Below are positions 1 through 7,950 of a stretch of 7,950 nt of DNA, one piece after another; within the stretch, counting starts at the first letter, position 1, and every line of letters begins with the position of its first letter. The notes beneath the pieces are model-generated. The model was not told the DNA's origin. It was given only the letters and a program-made list of their open reading frames with translations, and did no database searches. The translations under genes were made by a program, and so were the position numbers. The stretch is from Gemmobacter sp. 24YEA27 (GTDB taxonomy: Bacteria; Pseudomonadota; Alphaproteobacteria; Rhodobacterales; Rhodobacteraceae). Location of the stretch: positions 1 through 7,950 of the forward strand of contig NZ_JASJPW010000012.1 of NCBI RefSeq assembly GCF_030052995.1, in the 5' to 3' direction.

Positions 1-1280
<1,280 letters not shown>

Positions 1281-1290
1281 GGATGCGCTT

Positions 1291-1697
1291 TCACAAAGGG
1301 CCTGGGCCGAACAGGGCGACCCCGGCGAGCGTAAGTGTGGCGATCAGGCCGGCCAGCCAGATGAGCGAGCGCCAGGGGCAAGGCCAAGCCCGTAGGCCGG
1401 GATATAGAGCACGCGGGCCGCGACATAGATCCAGGCGGCGGTGGCGGTAAGGGACGAGGTCTTGCCCGCCAGCACCAGGATCAGCACCAGCGGCGCGAAC
1501 ATCGCCAGCCCTTCGAAGCCGTTTGTGACGGCGCGGCGCAACCGTCCCAGGCGCGGCGACATGTCTACCGTCTGATCGCGCGGGCCGGCATTGTAGCGCG
1601 GCCCGAGTTCACGGTTCATCTGCGCCCCGGCAATGCCGATGGCCACAACCTGCAGCAGCACGGCACATGTCAGGGCGCTGAGCTCGGGTGCCATCAT
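1291..1697 (-). CDS. MAPEG-family membrane protein, copy 1, frameshifted near its 3' end
   Basis: Reverse-strand copy of the MAPEG gene that is intact at 3980-4387. It reads correctly from the ATG at 1697 through the first three hydrophobic segments and the RAVTNGFE motif. One C is missing (a G on the + strand near 1375-1378, in the run before the conserved APWRS stretch). The protein after LGLAP then goes out of frame, and the open frame ends at 1344 instead of 1291. The start overlaps the stop of the upstream small gene as ATGA, as in copy 2. The single-base loss in a homopolymer is most simply a read error, so copy 2 should be used as the reference for this protein. Confidence 0.8.
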
Positions 1698-1912
1698 GCT
1701 GTCCTGATGAATTCTGCCGAGGTGATATGCCCAAGCGCCTGTTGCGCCTTGAGCCATTCACGGGCGGCGGTGGGATCATTGACCGAAAACAGGAAAAGGC
1801 GGCCGCCATCGCTGCCGGCCCAGATCTGCAGCTGGGTCAGCCCGGTATCGCCGAAGGCAGGGTCATGCCCGGAAAAGCTTGCAAGGCCGGTGCGGACGAG
1901 GACTTGTTCCAT
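1694..1912 (-). CDS. Conserved-position small protein of unknown function (72 aa), copy 1
   Basis: Identical in frame and length to the copy at 3765-3983, on the opposite strand. It lies 115 bases downstream of the odhB stop and overlaps the MAPEG start by ATGA. No function is recognisable; the protein is described under copy 2. That this small frame stays open in both copies while larger genes nearby are broken reflects its distance from the error-rich region 1-1380 and is not selection. Confidence 0.65.
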   Translation of the reverse strand: MEQVLVRTGLASFSGHDPAFGDTGLTQLQIWAGSDGGRLFLFSVNDPTAAREWLKAQQALGHITSAEFIRTA

Positions 1913-2027
1913 TCTTGATCTCCATTCCCGAAAATGACGGCATTGTGCCGAACGTGCTCAGGTATAGCGGGCAGAGCCAGGATCGGTTCCGCCCGCCGCG
2001 AGAGGATTATGCGGTGCCTGGCCCGGA

Positions 2028-2949
2028 TCAGAGATCCATAAGCAGACGGCGCGGGTCTTCCAGCGCCTCTTTGACGCGGACGAGGAAGGTCACGGCGCCT
2101 TTGCCGTCGACGATGCGGTGATCATAGGAAAGCGCCAGATACATCATCGGGCGGATCACGATCTGGCCGCCCACGACGACCGGGCGATCCTGGATCTTGT
2201 GCATGCCGAGGATCCCGGATTGCGGCGGGTTCAGGATCGGCGAGGACATCAGCGAGCCGTAGACACCGCCATTCGAGATGGTGAAAGAGCCGCCCTGCAT
2301 TTCCGCCATGGTCAGCTTGCCGTCCCGGGCGCGCAGACCAAGCTCGGCGATCTTCTTCTCGATCGCGGCAAAGCCCATCTGATCGGCGTCACGCACCACC
2401 GGCACGACAAGGCCCGTCGGCGTCCCGACCGCCACGCCCATATGAACGTAGTTTTTATAGACGACATCGGTGCCGTCGATCTCGGCATTGACCTCGGGCA
2501 CTTCTTTCAGGGCATGGGTGCAGGCCTTGACGAAGAAGGACATGAATCCGAGCTTGACGCCGTGCTTCTTCTCGAACTGGTCCTTATATTCGTTCCGCAG
2601 CTGCATGATCCCCGACATATCCACCTCATTATAGGTGGTCAGCATGGCGGCGGTGTTCTGTGCGTCTTTCAACCGGCGCGCGATGGTCTGGCGCAGGCGG
2701 GTCATCTTGACGCGCTCTTCGCGCGCGCGTCATCGGCAGGCACAGGCGCGCGTGGATCGCGGCGGGCGCAGGCGCAGGCGCGACAGCAGCGGCCGCAGCG
2801 CCCGGGGCACGGCCACGGCACGCGCCACGTCTTCCTTCATCACCCGGCCATCCTTGCCGGAAGCCTGGACCTGGTCACGGGTGAGCCCGGCTTCGGCCAT
2901 GGCTTTCTTGGCCGAGGGCGCGTCTTCGACATCCTTGCCTGCCGATGAC
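2028..2949 (-). CDS. odhB (sucB): Dihydrolipoyllysine succinyltransferase (E2 of 2-oxoglutarate dehydrogenase), copy 1: E3-binding and catalytic domains, 5' part missing
   Basis: E2 core enzyme of the 2-oxoglutarate dehydrogenase complex in the cytoplasm; it transfers the succinyl group from lipoyl-lysine to CoA. The reverse strand shows, in order, an E3-binding domain (about 2925-2821: EDAPSAKK, then [11 protein letters not shown]), an Ala/Pro linker, and the catalytic domain. The catalytic domain runs from [15 protein letters not shown] at 2705 to the stop at 2028, without a break. The [10 protein letters not shown] active-site segment (catalytic His and Asp) and the C-terminus ending LLMDL are those of SucB/OdhB rather than the pyruvate or branched-chain E2. 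The linker at about 2720-2790 loses frame three times by apparent single-base deletions that together sum to three. The lipoyl domain and start codon are not in the window because the sequence folds back at about 2936-2949. This is the best copy of the catalytic domain. Confidence 0.9.
2743..2935. other. Fold-back spacer 1 (single-copy loop between inverted arms)
   Basis: A 193-base stretch present once, flanked by the two arms. On the minus strand it encodes the E3-binding domain and part of the Ala/Pro linker of odhB, continuous with copy 1. It is therefore the natural upstream continuation of copy 1. The junction is at its right end (about 2936), where the sequence turns back. The bases at 2936-2939 (tgcc) could belong to either side, which suggests short microhomology at the switch point. 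This is inferred, because the true sequence beyond the turn is not in the window. Confidence 0.85.
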
Positions 2950-3649
2950 GCCCGCGCGCCGAGCGCGTCAAGATGACCCGCCTGCGCCAGACCATCGCGC
3001 GCCGGTTGAAAGACGCACAGAACACCGCCGCCATGCTGACCACCTATAATGAGGTGGATATGTCGGGATCATGCAGCTGCGGAACGAATATAAGGACCAG
3101 TTCGAGAAGAAGCACGGCGTCAAGCTCGGATTCATGTCCTTCTTCGTCAAGGCCTGCACCCATGCCCTGAAAGAAGTGCCCGAGGTCAATGCCGAGATCG
3201 ACGGCACCGATGTCGTCTATAAAAACTACGTTCATATGGGCGTGGCGGTCGGGACGCCGACGGGCCTTGTCGTGCCGGTGGTGCGTGACGCCGATCAGAT
3301 GGGCTTTGCCGCGATCGAGAAGAAGATCGCCGAGCTTGGTCTGCGCGCCCGGGACGGCAAGCTGACCATGGCGGAAATGCAGGGCGGCTCTTTCACCATC
3401 TCGAATGGCGGTGTCTACGGCTCGCTGATGTCCTCGCCGATCCTGAACCCGCCGCAATCCGGGATCCTCGGCATGCACAAGATCCAGGATCGCCCGGTCG
3501 TCGTGGGCGGCCAGATCGTGATCCGCCCGATGATGTATCTGGCGCTTTCCTATGATCACCGCATCGTCGACGGCAAAGGCGCCGTGACCTTCCTCGTCCG
3601 CGTCAAAGAGGCGCTGGAAGACCCGCGCCGTCTGCTTATGGATCTCTGA
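2936..3649 (+). CDS. odhB (sucB): Dihydrolipoyllysine succinyltransferase, copy 2: catalytic domain only, 5' part replaced by the fold-back, one frameshift
   Basis: Forward-strand copy of the odhB catalytic domain. The frame is open from [12 protein letters not shown] at 2973 to VDMSG near 3065. There one G of a four-G run present in copy 1 is missing. The frame resumes at 3071 ([14 protein letters not shown]) and runs to the stop at 3647-3649. The active site is seen at 3557-3571 as H-R-I-V-D in the [10 protein letters not shown] segment. Sequence before about 2936 belongs to the other strand of the same gene, so this copy has no real start, no lipoyl domain and no E3-binding domain. A short stretch at about 2951-2960 differs by a few substitutions from copy 1 and is also out of frame there. 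Between the stop and the next gene lie 115 bases with no clear terminator, which suits co-transcription with the downstream genes. Confidence 0.9.
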
Positions 3650-3764
3650 TCCGGGCCAGGCACCGCATAATCCTCTCGCGGCGGGCGGAACCGATCCTGG
3701 CTCTGCCCGCTATACCTGAGCACGTTCGGCACAATGCCGTCATTTTCGGGAATGGAGATCAAGA

Positions 3765-3983
3765 ATGGAACAAGTCCTCGTCCGCACCGGCCTTGCAAGC
3801 TTTTCCGGGCATGACCCTGCCTTCGGCGATACCGGGCTGACCCAGCTGCAGATCTGGGCCGGCAGCGATGGCGGCCGCCTTTTCCTGTTTTCGGTCAATG
3901 ATCCCACCGCCGCCCGTGAATGGCTCAAGGCGCAACAGGCGCTTGGGCATATCACCTCGGCAGAATTCATCAGGACAGCATGA
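3765..3983 (+). CDS. Small protein of unknown function (72 aa) between odhB and MAPEG gene, copy 2
   Basis: I do not recognise a family. The product begins MEQVLVRTGLASFSGHD and contains LQIWAGSDGGRLFLFSVND followed by a helical-looking, Ala/Gln-rich segment ending SAEFIRTA. It has no signal peptide, membrane segment, cysteine or metal motif, so a soluble cytoplasmic protein is likely. The start is supported by a GGAG at 3754-3757, seven bases before the ATG. The stop TGA at 3981-3983 overlaps the MAPEG start as ATGA, a sign of translational coupling. The position inside the odhB-lpd operon suggests co-expression with the 2-oxoglutarate dehydrogenase complex, but any functional link is inference. 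The identical frame in copy 1 shows that the reading is free of indels. Confidence 0.75.
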   Translation: MEQVLVRTGLASFSGHDPAFGDTGLTQLQIWAGSDGGRLFLFSVNDPTAAREWLKAQQALGHITSAEFIRTA

Positions 3984-4387
3984 TGGCACCCGAGCTCAGC
4001 GCCCTGACATGTGCCGTGCTGCTGCAGGTTGTGGCCATCGGCATTGCCGGGGCGCAGATGAACCGTGAACTCGGGCCGCGCTACAATGCCGGCCCGCGCG
4101 ATCAGACGGTAGACATGTCGCCGCGCCTGGGACGGTTGCGCCGCGCCGTCACAAACGGCTTCGAAGGGCTGGCGATGTTCGCGCCGCTGGTGCTGATCCT
4201 GGTGCTGGCGGGCAAGACCTCGTCCCTTACCGCCACCGCCGCCTGGATCTATGTCGCGGCCCGCGTGCTCTATATCCCGGCCTACGGGCTTGGCCTTGCC
4301 CCCTGGCGCTCGCTCATCTGGCTGGCCGGCCTGATCGCCACACTTACGCTCGCCGGGGTCGCCCTGTTCGGCCCAGGCCCTTTGTGA
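3980..4387 (+). CDS. MAPEG-family inner-membrane protein (135 aa), intact copy
   Basis: The product resembles the bacterial MAPEG group (membrane-associated proteins in eicosanoid and glutathione metabolism, COG3686-like), whose bacterial members mostly have no known substrate. Four hydrophobic segments are visible at roughly residues 6-25, 62-78, 85-105 and 113-130. The signature R-A-x-x-N-x-x-E lies at residues 55-62 (RAVTNGFE) just before the second segment, and the family-like YIPAYGLGLAPWRSLIW follows the third. I place the start at 3980, where ATG overlaps the TGA of the preceding gene. A second ATG at 3983 is equally possible. The open frame extends in-frame to 3920, but that would overlap the previous gene by 64 bases and has no ribosome site. 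Whether it binds glutathione cannot be seen. Coupling to the odhB-lpd operon suggests co-expression only. Confidence 0.88.
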   Translation: MMAPELSALTCAVLLQVVAIGIAGAQMNRELGPRYNAGPRDQTVDMSPRLGRLRRAVTNGFEGLAMFAPLVLILVLAGKTSSLTATAAWIYVAARVLYIPAYGLGLAPWRSLIWLAGLIATLTLAGVALFGPGPL

Positions 4388-4397
4388 AAGCGCATCC

Positions 4398-4490
4398 ATG
4401 CAGGAAGTCGCCTCCCCGCCGTTCCTCTTTTTCTTCGGCAGCTCTGACCCGGTCTCGCTGATCGCCCTGCTGATCCAGATCCTGGCCTGA
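4398..4490 (+). CDS. Possible 30-residue hydrophobic microprotein between MAPEG and lpd
   Basis: A short open frame starts 10 bases after the MAPEG stop. It begins [17 protein letters not shown] and ends with a hydrophobic stretch ([11 protein letters not shown]), long enough for a partial membrane helix or an amphipathic anchor. A weak purine-rich GAAAG lies about seven bases upstream of the ATG. It fits neatly between two genes of the same strand, and without it the stretch 4388-4611 would be a 224-base gap. Against it: it is very short, the ribosome site is weak, and I know no family for it. Conservation in related genomes would decide; I cannot test that here. Confidence 0.4.
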   Translation: MQEVASPPFLFFFGSSDPVSLIALLIQILA

Positions 4491-4611
4491 CTTTCTCCGG
4501 CCCACAAATATCCCCGGGGTGCGCGCATCAATCGCGCCACCGGTTCAGGAAAACCGATGTTCGCCTGGGGCAGGCAGCCCCCGGCTCTCCGCCAGTACAA
4601 GGAAACCACCC
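4491..4611 (+). promoter_or_regulatory. lpd leader region with ribosome binding site
   Basis: This stretch contains a ribosome site AAGGAAA (4599-4605) seven bases from the lpd ATG, which fixes the start at 4612 rather than the in-frame ATG at 4519. It also has short GC-rich inverted repeats. One is GCCTG/CAGGC around GGG at 4563-4575, which competes with a pairing of 4567-4570 with 4579-4582. No convincing -35/-10 pair is visible, so a separate lpd promoter is possible but not shown. Mirror copies lie at about 1070-1187 (three single-base losses) and 7857-7950 (cut by the window end). Confidence 0.45.
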
Positions 4612-6000
4612 ATGGCAGATTTCGACGTTATCGTGATCGGCGGCGGCCCCGGCGGCTATGTGGCCGCGATCCATGCCGCGCAACTTGGCCTGAAAACCGC
4701 CTGTGTCGAAGGGCGTGAAACCCTTGGCGGCACCTGCCTGAATATCGGCTGCATTCCGTCGAAAGCGCTGCTGAATGCCACCCACCAGCTGCACGAGGTT
4801 CATGAGAACTTCGAGAAAATGGGCCTGATGGGCGCCAATCCCAAAGTCGACTGGGAACGGATGCTGCGCTACAAGGATGACGTGGTGACCGGGAACACGA
4901 AGGGGATCGAATTCCTCTTCAAAAAGAACAAGGTGACCTGGCTGAAGGGCTGGGGCTCGATCCCTGCAGCCGGTCAGGTCAAGGTCGGCGACGAGGTGCA
5001 TAGCGCGAAAAACATCATCATCGCCACCGGCTCGGTGCCTTCGGTCCTGCCGGGCATCACCATCGACGAACAGGTCATTGTCACCTCGACCGGTGCGCTC
5101 GCGCTGCCGAAGATCCCGAAAAGCATGGTCGTGATCGGCGCCGGCGTCATCGGGCTGGAAATGGGCTCGGTCTATGCCCGTCTCGGCGCCGAAGTGACCG
5201 TTGTGGAATATCTCGACGCGATCACCCCCGGCATGGATGCCGAGGTGGCGAAGAGCTTCCAGAAGATCCTTACGAAACAAGGGTTCAAATTCGTGCTCGG
5301 CGCCGCTGTCCAGGTGGTGGAGCGCACGAAAAAAGGCGCGAAAGTTGCCTGGAAGCTGAAAAAAGACGATTCGGCGGGCGAAATCGAGGCCGATGTCGTC
5401 CTCGTCGCCACCGGGCGCAAACCCTTTACCGACGGGCTGGGCCTCGAGGCCATCGGCGTCGAGATCCTGCCGCGCGGCCAGATCAAGGTCGATGACCACT
5501 GGCAGACCTCGGTCCCGGGCATCTATGCCATTGGGGACGCGGTTCCCGGCCCGATGCTCGCCCATAAGGCCGAGGATGAGGGTATGGCGGTCGCCGAGGT
5601 TATCGCCGGCAAGGCGGGCCATGTGAATTACGGCGTGATCCCCGGCGTGGTCTATTCGACGCCCGAAGTCGCCAGCGTTGGCAAGACCGAAGAGCAGCTG
5701 AAAGAGGAAGGCCGCGCTTATAAAGTCGGCAAATTCCCCTTCATGGGCAATGCCCGTGCCAAGGCGGTGTTCCAGGCGGATGGTTTCGTCAAGCTGCTGG
5801 CCGATAAAGATACCGACCGCATTCTCGGCTGTCATATCATCGGGCCTGGTGCGGGCGATCTGATCCATGAGGTCTGTGTCGCGATGGAATTTGGCGCCTC
5901 GGCGCAGGATCTGGCGCTGACCTGCCACGCCCATCCGACCTATTCCGAAGCAGTGCGCGAAGCGGCGCTGGCCTGCGGTCTTGGCGCGATCCACGCCTGA
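4612..6000 (+). CDS. lpd: Dihydrolipoamide dehydrogenase (E3 of 2-oxoacid dehydrogenase complexes), complete
   Basis: A cytoplasmic flavoenzyme of 462 residues, the usual length. It reoxidises the dihydrolipoyl groups of E2 with FAD and passes electrons to NAD+. Visible motifs are, in order: FAD-binding GGGPGG at residues 10-15; the redox disulfide C42-LNIG-C47 within [13 protein letters not shown]; the NAD-binding GAGVIGLE at 176-183; the second FAD motif IYAIGDAV at 304-311; and the C-terminal H439-A-H441-P-T-Y-S-E446, which supplies the catalytic His-Glu pair across the dimer. The start at 4612 is chosen because [12 protein letters not shown] is the normal N-terminus and AAGGAAA precedes it. 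The in-frame extension to 4519 is not family-like. Lying in the odhB operon, it probably serves 2-oxoglutarate dehydrogenase first, though E3 may be shared with other complexes. A strong terminator follows 24 bases after the stop. This is the only unbroken copy in the window. Confidence 0.97.
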   Translation: MADFDVIVIGGGPGGYVAAIHAAQLGLKTACVEGRETLGGTCLNIGCIPSKALLNATHQLHEVHENFEKMGLMGANPKVDWERMLRYKDDVVTGNTKGIEFLFKKNKVTWLKGWGSIPAAGQVKVGDEVHSAKNIIIATGSVPSVLPGITIDEQVIVTSTGALALPKIPKSMVVIGAGVIGLEMGSVYARLGAEVTVVEYLDAITPGMDAEVAKSFQKILTKQGFKFVLGAAVQVVERTKKGAKVAWKLKKDDSAGEIEADVVLVATGRKPFTDGLGLEAIGVEILPRGQIKVDDHWQTSVPGIYAIGDAVPGPMLAHKAEDEGMAVAEVIAGKAGHVNYGVIPGVVYSTPEVASVGKTEEQLKEEGRAYKVGKFPFMGNARAKAVFQADGFVKLLADKDTDRILGCHIIGPGAGDLIHEVCVAMEFGASAQDLALTCHAHPTYSEAVREAALACGLGAIHA

Positions 6001-6023
6001 TCCCTCACTGCCGCGGAAATAGC

Positions 6024-6059
6024 AAAGGGCGGGTGCATGGCACCCGCCCTTTCTCTTTT
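6024..6059 (+). terminator. Rho-independent terminator between lpd and convergent PCuAC gene (copy 2)
   Basis: A perfect 13-bp stem (6024-6036 AAAGGGCGGGTGC pairing with 6040-6052) with a three-base loop ATG, followed by TCTCTTTT. It lies 24 bases after the lpd stop and 33 bases from the stop of the convergent PCuAC fragment at 6085, so it can serve both directions. The T-rich tail is stronger on the lpd side. Part of a second repeat, mirrored at 6410-6445. Confidence 0.92.
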
Positions 6060-6084
6060 ACCCGGGCCGATGCCTGGATCCCGG

Positions 6085-6183
6085 TCAGTGACCGCTATGA
6101 TCCTCGGCCTCTTTCGGTTCATCGATCGAGAATTCCACCTCGATCCGGCCCGCCCGTTCAAAGACAAGGGTGCCGGGAACCAT
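6085..6183 (-). CDS. PCuAC copper-chaperone protein, last 32 residues (copy 2)
   Basis: A minus-strand fragment that reads MVPGTLVFERAGRIEVEFSI and on to a DHSGH tail, stopping at 6085. It is identical to the C-terminus of the plus-strand fragment at 6184-6384. It is cut at 6183, where the sequence switches to the other strand of the same gene. In the real genome this gene is therefore convergent with lpd and shares its terminator. The first Met is internal, not a start. Confidence 0.75.
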   Translation of the reverse strand: MVPGTLVFERAGRIEVEFSIDEPKEAEDHSGH

Positions 6184-6285
6184 GTGCCGGTGCTGGAAAT
6201 CCCCGCCGGCGAGACCGTCGCGCTGGAGCGTGGCGGCTATCACATCATGTTCATGGGTCTGAAACAGAGCCTGAAAAAAGGCGAA
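6184..6285. other. Fold-back spacer 2 (single-copy loop between inverted arms)
   Basis: A 102-base stretch present once. On the plus strand it encodes the middle of the PCuAC domain and is continuous in frame with the right arm. It is therefore the natural upstream sequence of copy 3, and the artificial join is at its left edge, 6183/6184. Confidence 0.85.
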
Positions 6286-6384
6286 ATGGTTCCCGGCACC
6301 CTTGTCTTTGAACGGGCGGGCCGGATCGAGGTGGAATTCTCGATCGATGAACCGAAAGAGGCCGAGGATCATAGCGGTCACTGA
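6184..6384 (+). CDS. PCuAC-domain copper chaperone, C-terminal 66 residues (5' part missing)
   Basis: The fragment reads VPVLEIPAGETVALERGGYH, IMFMGLKQSLKKGEMVPGTL, then a V/F-rich strand and a His-ending tail DHSGH. The GGYHIMFMGL segment with its HxM (H-I-M) is the second half of the copper(I)-binding motif of the periplasmic PCuAC (DUF461) family, which delivers copper to the CuA site of cytochrome oxidase. The first half of the motif and the signal peptide lie beyond the fold-back and cannot be checked. The His upstream of V (codon 6181-6183) belongs to the other arm and may not be genuine. In the real locus the gene converges on lpd. It has no evident link to the 2-oxoglutarate dehydrogenase genes and is probably a neighbouring transcription unit. 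An open frame can be read from 6037 but is a chimera: its first part is antisense to the same gene. Confidence 0.8.
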   Translation: MPVLEIPAGETVALERGGYHIMFMGLKQSLKKGEMVPGTLVFERAGRIEVEFSIDEPKEAEDHSGH

Positions 6385-6409
6385 CCGGGATCCAGGCATC
6401 GGCCCGGGT

Positions 6410-6445
6410 AAAAGAGAAAGGGCGGGTGCCATGCACCCGCCCTTT
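6410..6445 (-). terminator. Rho-independent terminator between PCuAC gene and lpd (copy 3)
   Basis: Mirror of the hairpin at 6024-6059: 13-bp stem 6417-6429 with 6433-6445, loop CAT. Read on the minus strand it ends in the same TCTCTTTT tail. It lies between the PCuAC stop at 6384 and the lpd stop at 6469, which confirms the convergent arrangement. Confidence 0.92.
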
Positions 6446-6468
6446 GCTATTTCCGCGGCAGTGAGGGA

Positions 6469-7950
<1,482 letters not shown>

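Larger units (their letters stand above)
2936..5688. repeat. Right arm of large inverted repeat 1
   Basis: Reverse complement of 1-2742. The repeat ends at 5688 only because the window begins there in copy 1, so the real repeat may continue beyond the window. Its genes read on the plus strand and, apart from odhB, are intact. Confidence 0.95.
4518..6183. repeat. Left arm of large inverted repeat 2
   Basis: Reverse complement of 6286-7950. Paired positions add to 12469 from the inner end outward, and to 12468 after one base missing from the right arm near 7565. The arm holds the lpd leader, all of lpd, the terminator and the PCuAC 3' end. The pairing stops exactly at 6183/6286. The outer limit is set by the window end, so the true repeat may be longer. 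Confidence 0.96.

Noticed and set aside
2118..2948. 276-residue plus-strand frame opposite odhB, and its mirror at 3044-3559
   Set aside because: Antisense to the odhB catalytic domain; no recognisable protein family and no ribosome site.
3740..4609. 289-residue minus-strand frame covering the small, MAPEG and lpd-leader regions
   Set aside because: Spans three features of the other strand, low-complexity charged composition, no family resemblance.
4519..4611. N-terminal extension of lpd from an upstream in-frame ATG
   Set aside because: The added 31 residues are not part of the Lpd family, and the ribosome site AAGGAAA sits directly before the ATG at 4612.
4528..5994. 488-residue open frame on the minus strand opposite lpd (and its mirror copy in 6475-7599)
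   Set aside because: It is the antisense shadow of lpd in high-GC DNA. The composition (many D, H, R, G) is typical of antisense frames, it has no domain I recognise, and the plus strand carries an unmistakable Lpd with all motifs.
6037..6384. 115-residue plus-strand open frame (and a minus-strand counterpart at 6085-6432)
   Set aside because: It begins in the terminator loop and crosses the fold-back point. The first 49 residues are antisense to the same gene, and only the last 66 are real PCuAC sequence.

Overview
The window is high-GC, Gram-negative DNA whose gene content points to an alphaproteobacterium, most likely of the Rhodobacteraceae. The basis is a TCA-cycle operon order of odhB (sucB), a small protein gene, a MAPEG gene and lpd, with protein sequences of that style. 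The species cannot be named from the sequence alone.

The window is not 8 kb of distinct sequence. It is one locus of about 3.6 kb read three times in alternating orientation. Copy 1 (1-2742, minus genes) runs from inside lpd back into odhB. At 2743-2935 the sequence folds back. Copy 2 (2936-6183, plus genes) runs through odhB 3' part, the 72-aa gene, the MAPEG gene, a possible 30-residue ORF, complete lpd, a terminator and the 3' end of a convergent PCuAC gene. At 6184-6285 it folds back again. Copy 3 (6286-7950) returns through the PCuAC 3' end, the terminator and lpd. The arms are nearly identical. They differ almost only by single-base losses in G/C runs, which break reading frames in copies 1 and 3 while copy 2 keeps lpd and MAPEG intact. 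I read this as a fold-back chimera (template switching in amplification, or a long-read or assembly artefact) with uncorrected indel errors, not as a natural triplication. A real inverted amplification cannot be formally excluded from sequence alone.

The underlying real locus, taking the best copy of each part, is: odhB (E2 of 2-oxoglutarate dehydrogenase; E3-binding domain in 2743-2935, catalytic domain intact in copy 1), a 72-aa protein of unknown function, a MAPEG-family membrane protein overlapping it by ATGA, a possible 30-residue hydrophobic microprotein, and lpd (E3, 462 aa), followed by a strong hairpin terminator shared with a convergent PCuAC copper-chaperone gene. OdhB and Lpd are partners in the same complex: E2 carries the succinyl group on lipoate and E3 reoxidises the lipoate with NAD+. 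The small and membrane proteins sit inside this operon without an obvious role in the complex.

I found no RNA genes, CRISPR array, insertion sequence or other undescribed system. The striking structure is the pair of large imperfect palindromes, and the most economical explanation is technical.
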